Below, piece by piece: positions 25,480 through 33,701 of a stretch of DNA of 51,506 bases; the stretch's first letter is position 1; each line of letters opens with the position of its first letter. The notes under the pieces were generated by a model. The model was not told the DNA's origin. It searched no databases and was given only the letters and a program-made list of their open reading frames with translations. The stretch spans positions 1 through 51,506 of the forward strand of contig CAIQPR010000024.1 of assembly GCA_903873775.1 (NCBI GenBank), in the 5' to 3' direction. The translations under genes were made by a program, and so were the position numbers. This stretch comes from an uncultured Actinomycetes bacterium. Lineage in GTDB: Bacteria; Actinomycetota; Acidimicrobiia; Acidimicrobiales; RAAP-2.

Positions 25480-26939
25480 TTCCGAAGTCCGACAGAGTTT
25501 CCCGTCGGGGGTCCGTAGCTGCCCGACGGTGGGCCGTATCCACCAGACGGCGGCCCGTAGCCACCTGACGGCGGTCCGTAGCCGCCACCGCCCGGGAATC
25601 CTCCCGACGGCTGACCACCGGAGCCTCCACCGAATGGACCACCGCCCGGGAAGTGTCCGCCGGGGCCTCCCGGACCCCCGGGGCCACCGAGCCCGCCGGA
25701 GGCGATCGAATGAAAGACCTCCACTCCGTAGCCGGCAAGAGCCGCGACGATCACGAGGCTGGCCCACTTGGGTAAGCGCTGCAAGAACCACGCACCGAGG
25801 AGCGCGATCGCGCCGAGGGCGGGGAGGTAGAAGCGGATCACGTGTATTGACGCGCCCCCTTGGGCTTGATGAACCGTCCACGTGTAACAGAGGTAGAGGG
25901 CCCAGAGAGCCGCCCATCCCGCTGCCAGCGCCACCGCCACGACAACGTCTCGACGCTCCGCGGCCGTCTCGTCGTCACGCAGCAGAGCAGCGCGTGCACG
26001 CCACGCGTTCACGCCGATCCATCCGAGACTGATCAGGGCCAACAACAGCATCGGCATCGTCTGCACCAAGAAGCGAGGCATGGACGTGAGGTTGGGCCAG
26101 AACGAGCTCAGTGAGAAGGTGATCTCACCCGCGCTGTACCCGGTCTTGAAGGGCCCGCCGTAGAAGGCCGTGTTGAACCACATATCCCCGCCGACGAGCG
26201 CCGCGGTGAGAACGGCCCACGTCACAAAGGTCGATCGGCGTAGTTGTGTCCATCGGGCGGTCGCCACGATCACACCGATGGCGACGAGCAGAGGGACCAC
26301 GTCGGTATAGCGAATGAACATGGCGGCCACGAAGGACGCCAGCGCGAGACAACCGACGACGGTTCGACGACGGTGCGAACGATCTGTGGCGAGAAGAGTC
26401 CAGAGAAGCAGTCCGGCACCCATCGCGACGAAGGACGCGTCGGTGAAGCTCGGCATGGTGGCGCGCCACGCAAACGCCAGCGCCGCTCCCGACGTGCAGA
26501 AGAGGCCGACAGCCCACGTGCCACCCCATGGCCCTAACCAGCGCCGTGCGCCACAGAAGAGAGAGATACTGGCGAGTCCGCCGTAGAACAACGGGGCTAC
26601 ACGAACGAGGTGCGCCTTGTAGAACACAACGGCGAAAAAGGGATAGCCGGGGTTCTTCTCCGAAAACCACGAACCGTCCGCCAGATGGTCCCATTGGAGA
26701 ATGCTGCCGAGTTGATGGCGCAGTGCGAGATACTGCGCGTTCGTCAAGACGAGGTGTCCCGCCCCGAGGGCCGCGATGGACGCCCGGTAGGCGAAGTCGT
26801 CGGGCTCGAGCATGGCGCTGGCCTTCGTGAGAACCGCGAGACACAAGAAAAGGAAGGCCCCTGCCGCCACGAGAACTTCGGAAGTGCGCAGGGAGGTCTG
26901 AGCGTTGTGGTCCGATGACGTTCGTGTCGACAGGGGCAT
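25476..26939 (-). CDS. GT-C type membrane glycosyltransferase with Gly/Pro-rich tail
   Basis: 487 residues from the ATG at 26937-26939, chosen because TACAGT lies six bases upstream (leaderless). About ten membrane helices follow. The first extracytoplasmic loop carries LEPDDFAYRASI with Asp47-Asp48, the acidic pair expected for PMT/ArnT-like (GT39/83) enzymes that use lipid-linked sugars. The last 75 residues are a low-complexity tail, GGPGGPGG followed by repeated GYGPPSG units, probably outside the cell. It likely glycosylates an exported protein or envelope polymer; donor and acceptor are unknown. The neighbour across the shared CTAG is an exported repeat protein. Confidence 0.77.
   Translation of the reverse strand: MPLSTRTSSDHNAQTSLRTSEVLVAAGAFLFLCLAVLTKASAMLEPDDFAYRASIAALGAGHLVLTNAQYLALRHQLGSILQWDHLADGSWFSEKNPGYPFFAVVFYKAHLVRVAPLFYGGLASISLFCGARRWLGPWGGTWAVGLFCTSGAALAFAWRATMPSFTDASFVAMGAGLLLWTLLATDRSHRRRTVVGCLALASFVAAMFIRYTDVVPLLVAIGVIVATARWTQLRRSTFVTWAVLTAALVGGDMWFNTAFYGGPFKTGYSAGEITFSLSSFWPNLTSMPRFLVQTMPMLLLALISLGWIGVNAWRARAALLRDDETAAERRDVVVAVALAAGWAALWALYLCYTWTVHQAQGGASIHVIRFYLPALGAIALLGAWFLQRLPKWASLVIVAALAGYGVEVFHSIASGGLGGPGGPGGPGGHFPGGGPFGGGSGGQPSGGFPGGGGYGPPSGGYGPPSGGYGPPSGSYGPPTGNSVGLRN
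25510..25590. repeat. tandem 21-bp coding repeats (GYGPPSG units)
   Basis: Three full and one partial 21-base unit (starting at 25510, 25531, 25552 and 25573) encode the GYGPPSG heptapeptides of the glycosyltransferase tail. Such repeats can vary in copy number by slippage. Confidence 0.75.
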
Positions 26940-26945
26940 GGAATG

Positions 26946-26951
26946 ACTGTA
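26946..26951 (-). promoter_or_regulatory. -10 element for the glycosyltransferase (leaderless)
   Basis: TACAGT on the minus strand lies six bases before ATG 26939. This excludes the longer alternative start at 27008. Confidence 0.5.
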
Positions 26952-27020
26952 GGAAACGGTCTTAAGCCCGACGCGCAGATTGTCTAAGAATCGTTGCAGA
27001 ACCGACACGGACGTTTCTCA

Positions 27021-27026
27021 TACAAT
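27021..27026 (+). promoter_or_regulatory. -10 element for ppa
   Basis: TACAAT, a near-consensus -10, lies 34 bases before the ppa ATG and implies a leader of about 28 nt. No good -35 is found at 17 bp. Confidence 0.45.
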
Positions 27027-27060
27027 GAAGCGTTCCGTCGTACATCTGAATCGAGACCCC

Positions 27061-27549
27061 ATGGTTACTGTCAACATCATCGTCGAAGTCCCTCGCGGCA
27101 GCCAGAACAAGTACGAGTTCGACCACGAGACGCACACCATCAAGCTCGACCGTCACCTGGTGGTCGCCATGGGGTACCCCGGAGAGTACGGATTCGTTCC
27201 CGACACGTTGGCCGGTGACGGAGACCCGCTGGACGTGGTCGTGTTGACCGAATACCCGACCTTTCCCGGCTGTGAGATCGAAGTGAAGTTGCTCGGCATG
27301 TGCATCATGACCGACGAGAACGGCGAGGACGCGAAGCTCATCGCCGTGCCGACGTACGACCGTCGCTGGCAGGACATGAACGACATTGACGATGTGCCGA
27401 AGGACATCCTCGACCGCATTCACCACTTCTTCTCGACGTACAAGGATCTGGATCCGAACAAGTGGTCAAAGGTTGAGCACTACGTCGGTCGCGAAGCCGC
27501 CGAAGCTGAACTTGAGGCCTCGCGCCAGCGCTTCGCCGGCACGAACTAG
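27061..27549 (+). CDS. ppa: inorganic pyrophosphatase (family I)
   Basis: 162 residues, the normal size of the soluble bacterial enzyme. The metal-binding motif DGDPLDVVV, the upstream EYGFVPDTLAG and KYEFDHET segments, and the later YDRRWQDMNDIDDVP and FFSTYKDLDPNKW are all typical. It hydrolyses pyrophosphate in the cytoplasm and so drives biosynthetic reactions. ATG 27061 is chosen because the protein aligns from MVTVNIIVEVPRGS; the frame is open upstream. The stop shares CTAG with the convergent FAH-family gene. Confidence 0.96.
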   Translation: MVTVNIIVEVPRGSQNKYEFDHETHTIKLDRHLVVAMGYPGEYGFVPDTLAGDGDPLDVVVLTEYPTFPGCEIEVKLLGMCIMTDENGEDAKLIAVPTYDRRWQDMNDIDDVPKDILDRIHHFFSTYKDLDPNKWSKVEHYVGREAAEAELEASRQRFAGTN

Positions 27550-28412
27550 TTCGACACGGCCAGCGGGCCGCGTCCCGTGACGCAGGGATTACGAAGTTCG
27601 CCAATTCCTTCGGCCCAGGACGTCAGCACGCTGCCCGGACGGAGAAACTCTCCTCGCGCAGCGCCCACACCTGAGGGAGTCCCCGTAAAGATGAGGTCTC
27701 CCGGGTACAGCGTGACGATGGACGACAAGTACGCAATCACCGTCGGCACGTCAAAGATGAGGTCGGCCGTCGTCGACGACTGCATCTCGACGCCGTCCAC
27801 CTCGCACCGTAGGGCGATGTTGTTGAGATCACTGAAGGCGTCGAGGGACACCAGCGCGGGTCCGGTGGGACCGTAGTTCTCAAAGGACTTGCCGAGACCG
27901 AACTGGGGTGGCACGCCGGTGCGCTGCACCGTGCGGTCGGAAATGTCTTGGCCGAGTGTCACTCCTGCGACACAGTCCCACGCCGAAGCGACGGGGATGT
28001 GGCGCGTCGTACGTCCAATAACAACGACGAGCTCCACTTCCCAGTCCACGCGATCGCCCGAGAGCGGAATCTGTGACGTGGGCCCGGTGATGCAGCTCGG
28101 ATACTTGGTAAATGTCAATGGTGCGGGCGGAAGTTCGGCACCCGTCTCACGGGCGTGCTCGCGGTAGTTAAGACCAATGCCGAACACCTGGCGCGGCGTC
28201 GGTACGGGCGCATCCAGAGTGACATCACGAACCAGACCCGTTGTCATGTCCGACGCGACGGCGGCGGCGTAGGCATCGTGCAATTCGTCGACGCGCGAGA
28301 CCGCAACGAGCGGATCACTGAGCGACGCGTCACTGGTCGCGGTCGCGATATCCACGTACCTTTCACCTATCTCAAATGCGGTCCGGCCTGCAATGGTTAT
28401 GAGGCGAAACAT
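27546..28412 (-). CDS. fumarylacetoacetate hydrolase family protein
   Basis: 288 residues. An N-terminal domain of about 75 residues is followed by the FAH fold. The metal-binding acidic residues sit in DWEVELVVVIGR (E-x-E) and the downstream GQDISDR, and the IFTGTPSGVGAARGEF motif is typical of the family. The GLNYREHARETG segment marks the active-site entrance. Members hydrolyse or isomerise acylpyruvates and related 2-oxo acids in aromatic-compound or Leu/Tyr breakdown, and the substrate cannot be read from the sequence. GAGAGGA precedes the ATG by seven bases. Confidence 0.88.
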   Translation of the reverse strand: MFRLITIAGRTAFEIGERYVDIATATSDASLSDPLVAVSRVDELHDAYAAAVASDMTTGLVRDVTLDAPVPTPRQVFGIGLNYREHARETGAELPPAPLTFTKYPSCITGPTSQIPLSGDRVDWEVELVVVIGRTTRHIPVASAWDCVAGVTLGQDISDRTVQRTGVPPQFGLGKSFENYGPTGPALVSLDAFSDLNNIALRCEVDGVEMQSSTTADLIFDVPTVIAYLSSIVTLYPGDLIFTGTPSGVGAARGEFLRPGSVLTSWAEGIGELRNPCVTGRGPLAVSN

Positions 28413-28577
28413 GTGGCGTCCTCTCGTGTCGTCGCGCTCCCGTCAACGTTGTACGCGGCGCTCATTCTTACGAACCTTTCACGTGGGCCTAAGAGAACTC
28501 TTGAGCTGCGTTCGTACTGTGAATCCTGTCGCAACGAAGCCGCACTCCAGCCCTCGGGCCCGAACGAAAGGTACAGC

Positions 28578-28763
28578 ATGATTATCACCATCGTCTTCAA
28601 GACACTTCTAGTTGCCGCGGCCGCCGCCGTCGCGCTCTCCCCCGTCCTCGTGGGTGTGGCCTACGACCACTTCCACGTGGGACGACGTCGCACACCCCAC
28701 TACAGCGCCTCTCCCACGGCCCCCACTGTGGAGGAGACGGAGCGCGAACTGGTTGGTGTGTAA
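28578..28763 (+). CDS. small single-pass membrane protein
   Basis: 61 residues from ATG 28578, preceded by GAAAGG at 28566-28571. One hydrophobic helix at about 4-28 (VFKTLLVAAAAAVALSPVLVGVA) is followed by a basic stretch HVGRRR and an acidic end VEETERELVGV. No family recognised. A good ribosome binding site and the strong hairpin five bases after the stop support expression. It stands alone between the FAH and P450 genes. Confidence 0.7.
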   Translation: MIITIVFKTLLVAAAAAVALSPVLVGVAYDHFHVGRRRTPHYSASPTAPTVEETERELVGV

Positions 28764-28767
28764 CACA

Positions 28768-28802
28768 CCCCTCCCCGCGGCGCCACGCGCCGCGGGGAGG
28801 GG
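28768..28802. terminator. bidirectional hairpin terminator
   Basis: A perfect 15-bp GC-rich stem (28768-28782 with 28788-28802) with a CCACG loop. It lies between the stop of the 61-residue protein gene and the stop of the convergent P450. There is no T run. Confidence 0.75.
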
Positions 28803-28840
28803 TACGGTCGACCTTGGCCCTCTCGCAGCACCCTGTTGAT

Positions 28841-30052
28841 TTATCGCGGGAAGACCACCGGCACCTGGCGCGGACCACGCACTTGGCCGCCGGCCCACGT
28901 CACCGCATCGTCGTCACTAATGCGGAACTCAGGAATGCGCTGCAGCCACGTTTCAATGGCGACGGTGAGTTCCATGCGCGCGAGGTTGGATCCCGCGCAT
29001 CGGTGAATCCCCGAACCGAACGCCACGTGTCGATTCACTTCTCGATCAATGAGCACTTCGTCCGCTCGGTCAAAGACCTCCGGGTCCCGATTCGCGGCCG
29101 GAAAGTTCATGAGCACTTTGTCGTCCTTCTTCATGGGACAACCGCGGAACTCCACGTCCTCGGTCACCAGTCTGGCCATCGTCACCGGCGAATACGCGCG
29201 CAGGAATTCTTCGACAGCACTCGGCATCAACGCGGGCTCCGCGACCAGTCGTGCGGTGTCCTCGGGGTGTGTGGCCAAGTGCCACAGGGAGGAACCGATC
29301 GCTGACCACGTGGTGTCGATACCCGCGATCATGACCAGGGAACAGATCCCGAGTATCAACGCCTCGTCAATGGGCTCACCCTCATGTTCCCCGTGAACGA
29401 GCGAGCTGATCAGATCGTCCTGCGGGTCTTCGCGTCGCCGTTGGATCTCCTCGGTCAAATAGGTGAAAATTCCTCGCGCTCCCGCGGCCCGACGTGGCTG
29501 GTCGTCCGCGAATTCGAGCACGTCGCGCACCCAGCCCGTGAAGGTGTCCGACAAGGTGTCGGGGACGCCCAGGGTCTTCGCGATCACGCGCACGGGAATC
29601 TGCTGCGCGTAGCCCTCGGCGGCGTCCGCTCGTCCATCTTCAATGAATCCGTCAATCAGACGGTGGCACAGTTCGCGCGTCATCGCCTCGTACGAATCAA
29701 CCCGCTTGTGTGAGAACCAGGGCAGCAGAAGCCGGCGCGTCCAGGTGTGCAGTGGCGGATCCGAGGAGATGGGAGGCAGTCCGTAGGGCAACATCGGCGC
29801 ACCTCCGCCACCCTGGGGTGCCTCCTCAGGTCGAATCACGGAAATCTGCAATGAACTGAACGTCTCGATATCGTGCGCGGCCGCAGTCACGTCGTCGTAC
29901 GTCGTCAGGAGCCAGGCGCCCCGTCGACGTTCCGTGTGCGCGACGGGGCAGGTCTCACGCAATGCATCCCAAATCGGAAAGGGATTTTCGACGTAGGACG
30001 GATCCATGACGTCAAAGTCCGTCTCCCAACTCGTCACCGTTGTGCGTTCCAT
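28841..30052 (-). CDS. cytochrome P450
   Basis: 403 residues from the ATG at 30050-30052, with GGGGGGT upstream; a start five codons earlier is possible. The I-helix reads AGIDTT (oxygen activation), the ExxR motif is EEFLR, and the heme loop is FGSGIHRCAGSNLARME with the thiolate ligand Cys352. It is a soluble bacterial class I enzyme that needs a ferredoxin and a reductase, none of which is in the window. The substrate is unknown. A ring-hydroxylating Rieske oxygenase gene lies 2 kb away, so oxidative catabolism of a hydrophobic compound is a plausible context. Confidence 0.95.
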   Translation of the reverse strand: MERTTVTSWETDFDVMDPSYVENPFPIWDALRETCPVAHTERRRGAWLLTTYDDVTAAAHDIETFSSLQISVIRPEEAPQGGGGAPMLPYGLPPISSDPPLHTWTRRLLLPWFSHKRVDSYEAMTRELCHRLIDGFIEDGRADAAEGYAQQIPVRVIAKTLGVPDTLSDTFTGWVRDVLEFADDQPRRAAGARGIFTYLTEEIQRRREDPQDDLISSLVHGEHEGEPIDEALILGICSLVMIAGIDTTWSAIGSSLWHLATHPEDTARLVAEPALMPSAVEEFLRAYSPVTMARLVTEDVEFRGCPMKKDDKVLMNFPAANRDPEVFDRADEVLIDREVNRHVAFGSGIHRCAGSNLARMELTVAIETWLQRIPEFRISDDDAVTWAGGQVRGPRQVPVVFPR

Positions 30053-30115
30053 CTCGTGACCCCCCATGCGTCGGACGCTCAGGTGATCATTGCAGTTGGT
30101 TCAGAGTGCGGGCAA

Positions 30116-30898
30116 CTACTGGTGACCGGCGGCGCGTTCTCGACGGTCGACCACCGCGACGAGAATCACGATCAGCACAGCGCCCACGAGACTCACGATG
30201 CCCGTCCCAATGGCGATACCGCCACGCTCCTTGGACACGCCGAGATAGTCCGCGAACGACGCGCCCAGAGGTCTCGTCATGATGTACGCGAACCAAAAGC
30301 AGAAGACCTCGCTCCACTTGAGGAACCGGTACGCCAGACCCGGCAGCGCAAAGAGGCCGAGAAACAAGAATCCCGACGCCAGGAAACCCAGGTGCAGCGT
30401 GTTGGCAGTGAAATCGCCCGCCGCCGTACCCAAGGCGAAGGTGGAGATCACGGTGGCCCAATAGAACAATTCGCGTCGCAGGGTATAAATCGAGTGAATC
30501 GACAGGGTGTGTTCCACTCGGTACCACGCGGAGAGAACGAGGGCGAGAAGAATCAGACACCCGGCCGTGGTCACGGTGTACGACAGACCGACCTTGACGT
30601 GCAGCCCGTCGGCGAGCATCGTGCCCGTGATCGCGACCGCCGACACCGCCCCCCAGTACCGCCAGGCGTTGTACGCGGACGCGCGAATTTGCACGTATAG
30701 GGCGATCACTAAGAGCACGACACCAAACGGCGCTACCGCGAGAGGTGAGTACCGGTGGGCCAAGAAGTCCGAAAAGGCTTCACCGACGCCGGTGGAAATG
30801 ATCTTGATCGCCCAAAACAGCAGCGTGATCTCGGGCACTTTGGCGAGGGCGGGGTGGCTCTTCTGACGCTCCGCGGGTGACGAGGTGGCCGGGCTCAT
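30116..30898 (-). CDS. integral membrane protein, COG4705-like
   Basis: 260 residues from the ATG at 30896-30898, placed by the leaderless-type -10 eight bases upstream. About eight membrane helices are seen. Four related motifs with small and acidic residues recur: STGVGEAFSDFL, GTMLADGL, LGTAAGDFTAN and RPLGASFADYL, suggesting an internal fourfold repeat with acidic residues inside the membrane. This matches my memory of COG4705 membrane proteins (KVPEVTLYFWIIKI...), which are uncharacterised. Ion transport is only a guess, based on buried Asp/Glu. Divergent from the DMT transporter gene. Confidence 0.7.
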   Translation of the reverse strand: MSPATSSPAERQKSHPALAKVPEITLLFWAIKIISTGVGEAFSDFLAHRYSPLAVAPFGVVLLVIALYVQIRASAYNAWRYWGAVSAVAITGTMLADGLHVKVGLSYTVTTAGCLILLALVLSAWYRVEHTLSIHSIYTLRRELFYWATVISTFALGTAAGDFTANTLHLGFLASGFLFLGLFALPGLAYRFLKWSEVFCFWFAYIMTRPLGASFADYLGVSKERGGIAIGTGIVSLVGAVLIVILVAVVDRRERAAGHQ

Positions 30899-30906
30899 GC
30901 TCGACA

Positions 30907-30912
30907 AGTGTA
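30907..30912 (-). promoter_or_regulatory. -10 element for the COG4705-like gene (leaderless)
   Basis: TACACT on the minus strand ends eight bases before ATG 30898. Confidence 0.45.
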
Positions 30913-30948
30913 GAAGTGTCGGCGGAGACGTCGAGACGGCGTCTTTCG

Positions 30949-30954
30949 TAGGCT
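30949..30954 (+). promoter_or_regulatory. -10 element for the DMT transporter (leaderless)
   Basis: TAGGCT lies six bases before GTG 30961, with no ribosome binding site. Confidence 0.5.
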
Positions 30955-30960
30955 GGTCTC

Positions 30961-31869
30961 GTGGTCTACCTCTTAGCGTGCGTTGCCGCGCTGGTCAACG
31001 CGCTGTCGTCGATCATGCAACGTCTCGGTGTCGAGGACGCGCCGACCGACAGCGCGATGTCCGCTCGACTCGTGACCCACATGTTCACGCGCGTGATTTG
31101 GCTCGGTGGTTTCGTGCTGATGGGCGCCGGATTTCTGGCCCAAGCGGCCGCGCTCCACGCCGGCAGTTTGACCATCGTGCAGCCGATCTTGGTCAGCGAG
31201 TTGGTGATCACGGTGCTCGTGATGTGGCTCTATTTCGGACTCGACCTCACGGCCCACGACGCGGTGGCCACAGTCATGACGACCGCCGGCCTCTCCTTCT
31301 TTCTGTTCCTCGCCGCACCCAGCGCCGGCTCACAGACGCCCTCACACCTCGCGTGGGCACTCACGTCAGGAGTCACCGCCGTCGTCGCGCTGGCGTTCGT
31401 TCTCGCGGGGCGGCGAGGACCATCATGGTGGCGCGCGCTGGCACTCGGTGCGGCGGCCTCGGTGGGCTTCGCACTCACCGCCGCTCTCACCAAGACCATG
31501 ACCGACGCACTGGCGCACGGCATTGGTCCCCTCGTTCGCAGCCCCGCCACCTACGGTGTAGTGCTCGTCGGACTGGGGTCGTTCTTCATCATGCAGAGCG
31601 CCTTCCAGGCGGGACCCTTCGCCGCCAGCCAGTCATCACTCATTCTGATCAACCCCGTGGTCTCCGTGGTTCTCGGCATCATTCTCTTCGGCGACGTCCT
31701 GCGGCATTCCCCGGCGGCCATCGCTGGGGAGATCACGTCCTTTGGCGTTCTTCTCGCCGGTGGGGTTCTCCTAGCCCGCTCACCCCTGGTCGCTGGCGCC
31801 CACGAGGGCGACACACAAAGCCTCGCGGGTCGAGGATGGTGGGCGCGGCGTCGGGCCGGTGCCCACTAG
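30961..31869 (+). CDS. DMT-superfamily (EamA-like) transporter
   Basis: 302 residues with nine or ten membrane helices in two related halves, starting at GTG 30961. The opening YLLACVAALVNALSSIMQRLGVED and the repeated HAGSLTIVQPILVSELVITVL / AGPFAASQSSLILINPVVSVVLGIILFGD pair is typical of the DMF/DMT ten-helix exporters, in particular the actinobacterial branch annotated as DMT family. It likely exports or imports a small metabolite by exchange; the substrate cannot be inferred. Its stop shares CTAG with the convergent Rieske oxygenase gene. Confidence 0.82.
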   Translation: MVYLLACVAALVNALSSIMQRLGVEDAPTDSAMSARLVTHMFTRVIWLGGFVLMGAGFLAQAAALHAGSLTIVQPILVSELVITVLVMWLYFGLDLTAHDAVATVMTTAGLSFFLFLAAPSAGSQTPSHLAWALTSGVTAVVALAFVLAGRRGPSWWRALALGAAASVGFALTAALTKTMTDALAHGIGPLVRSPATYGVVLVGLGSFFIMQSAFQAGPFAASQSSLILINPVVSVVLGIILFGDVLRHSPAAIAGEITSFGVLLAGGVLLARSPLVAGAHEGDTQSLAGRGWWARRRAGAH

Positions 31870-32873
31870 TTCGATAGTCCCAGGGCGCGACGAACTTCAC
31901 TCTGCACGAGAGCCACGCCGGCTTCGTAGCGAGGACTCAGAATTCCTCGTTCGTACACGCCCGCGGCCAGATTCCTCTGGACCGATTCACAGATGATGCG
32001 GTCCTCGTCCAGCACGGCGGTCGACGATGTGACCGCGGCCTCGCACTCCTCGGGCGACACGGACGCGTCAAAGAAAAACGTGTACGACACGAGAGTCGTC
32101 GTTGGACCCTCCGGCCAGTAGCTCTCAAGACTCATCCCGCGGTCGTAGAAGTTGAGGGCCAGACCCGGAAAGCGCCAAAGCCACGCGCCATTGGTGACCG
32201 AGCCGTCGCGCGTGGGTGCGCGGTGCACCGTGACGGCGCCCTCTATCTCGACCTCGTAGCGGGATGACACAATTTGCTTGTTGAGTCCCGGGTGCACCAG
32301 AGGGATGTGATACCCCTCCTGATAATTCTCCGCGTAGACCTTCCAATTGGCCGCGATGCGGTGCTCGCTGCGGTGGGTCACCACGAGTCCGGAGGTGTCG
32401 AAGTCGGCGCTGTGCGCCACGAGTCCCCCGAGCCACTCGGCCAGTGGTGCGGTGTCATTCGACAGTGAGACAAAGACAATTCCCCGCCACGTGTCGACCC
32501 GGACCGGCAGCAATGAGAAATTCTCCGCACGGACGTCCTCACCGAAGTCGCGAGCGGACAGCAAGTGGCCGTCGAGCTGGTAGGCCCAGCCGTGATAGCG
32601 ACAGACGAAGCTCCGACACTGCCCGCCACCGTCGTCAACGAGAGGACCCGCGCGATGACGACAGACATTGTGAAATCCGCGCAACGTGCCCTGGTCGTTC
32701 ACGATGACGAGGGGAAAACCCGCCACGACCCTCGCGATGTAGTGACCGTGTTCACCCACCTGTTCGGTGTCACCCACCGCGCACCACTCACGCCCAAAAA
32801 TGCGCCAACGTTCCTGGTCGTACTGCACGGGGTCCGTGTACCACGTCGCCGGTGCCGTCGGTGTTGTCGACAT
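31866..32873 (-). CDS. Rieske non-heme iron oxygenase, alpha subunit
   Basis: 335 residues from the ATG at 32871-32873. The Rieske [2Fe-2S] ligands are Cys71, His73 (VCRHRAGPL), Cys91 and His94 (CRYHGWAY). The mononuclear iron site is formed by His189 and His194 (ENYQEGYHIPLVHPGL), with Asp291 (LDEDRIICESVQ) as the likely carboxylate. The homotrimeric carnitine/choline-monooxygenase-like subgroup lacks beta subunits, which fits the absence of one here; ferredoxin and reductase genes are also missing. The ATG shares its A with the TGA of the upstream crotonase (TGATG), so the two proteins are translationally coupled. Substrate unknown. Confidence 0.9.
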   Translation of the reverse strand: MSTTPTAPATWYTDPVQYDQERWRIFGREWCAVGDTEQVGEHGHYIARVVAGFPLVIVNDQGTLRGFHNVCRHRAGPLVDDGGGQCRSFVCRYHGWAYQLDGHLLSARDFGEDVRAENFSLLPVRVDTWRGIVFVSLSNDTAPLAEWLGGLVAHSADFDTSGLVVTHRSEHRIAANWKVYAENYQEGYHIPLVHPGLNKQIVSSRYEVEIEGAVTVHRAPTRDGSVTNGAWLWRFPGLALNFYDRGMSLESYWPEGPTTTLVSYTFFFDASVSPEECEAAVTSSTAVLDEDRIICESVQRNLAAGVYERGILSPRYEAGVALVQSEVRRALGLSN

Positions 32874-33640
32874 CACGAACTCTCGCCGTGACGCCCCGCG
32901 CCGTCGGCGAAACGTCGGGCACCCGCGAGACTTTCTCCCGAGCGCAGCACGTCCATCCCGTATTGCGTCTCGCGAATGAGGGCCTCGGCCGTGGTGTGGT
33001 TCCACTGCTCGTAAGTGGAGAGTCGGTCACTGCGCAGACAGATCTGCGGAAAGCGGGCGATCTCGTCCGCCAATGCGAGCGCACCGGCCAGGGCCCCGCC
33101 CGGATCCGTCAGCCGGTTGGCCAGTCCGAAGGCCAGGGCCTCATCTCCCGAGACGGGCCGACCGGTCAAGATCATGTCGAGGGCGCGCGACTGACCGATG
33201 AGTCGCGGTAGTCGCACCGTGCCGCCGTCAATCAAGGGCACTCCCCAGCGCCGACAGAACACGCCAAACTCCGCGTTCCGCGCCGTGACCCGCAGGTCGC
33301 ACCACAGGGCGAGTTCCAGTCCGCCGGCGACAGCGAAACCTTCGATCGCGGCAATGACCGGCTTGGAGAGTAGGTGTCGCGTTGGGCCCATCGGACCGTG
33401 TCCCGTCAACTCCACGCGATTCGCGCGCTCGGTGCCCAGGGCCTTCAGGTCCGCACCCGCGCAGAACACCGAGCCCGCACCGGTGAGAACGGCGACGAGC
33501 AACTCATCATCGGAATCAAAGAGTTCGAACGCCTCGACCAGTTCGTGCGCGGTGACCTGATCGACCGCGTTGCGCACTTCGGGCCGGTTGATGGTGATCA
33601 CGGCTGTCGTGCCGACACGGTCGACATTCACAGTGCTCAT
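32873..33640 (-). CDS. crotonase (enoyl-CoA hydratase) family protein
   Basis: 255 residues. The oxyanion-hole segments CAGADLKALG and EGFAVAGGLELALWCDLRV are present, including the first catalytic Glu (GLELA). The second catalytic Glu of true hydratases is replaced: where rat hydratase has PEILLGTIPGAGG this protein has FCRRWGVPLIDGG, aligning Cys with Glu164. Such CRRWGVPLIDGGT proteins form a common crotonase subgroup whose reaction is uncertain; isomerase, hydrolase or lyase chemistry is possible. GGAGG lies five bases before the ATG. It precedes, and is coupled to, the Rieske oxygenase. Confidence 0.87.
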   Translation of the reverse strand: MSTVNVDRVGTTAVITINRPEVRNAVDQVTAHELVEAFELFDSDDELLVAVLTGAGSVFCAGADLKALGTERANRVELTGHGPMGPTRHLLSKPVIAAIEGFAVAGGLELALWCDLRVTARNAEFGVFCRRWGVPLIDGGTVRLPRLIGQSRALDMILTGRPVSGDEALAFGLANRLTDPGGALAGALALADEIARFPQICLRSDRLSTYEQWNHTTAEALIRETQYGMDVLRSGESLAGARRFADGAGRHGESS

Positions 33641-33701
33641 TCGAGCCTCCTCGGGGGATTCCCCACCCCCTTGTTACTCCACGCGTGGCGCGCGCGGTCG
33701 A

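Noticed and set aside
33655..33680. GGGGATTCCCC dyad upstream of the crotonase gene
   Set aside because: Short and low in complexity, with no partner site; not enough to call an operator or terminator.
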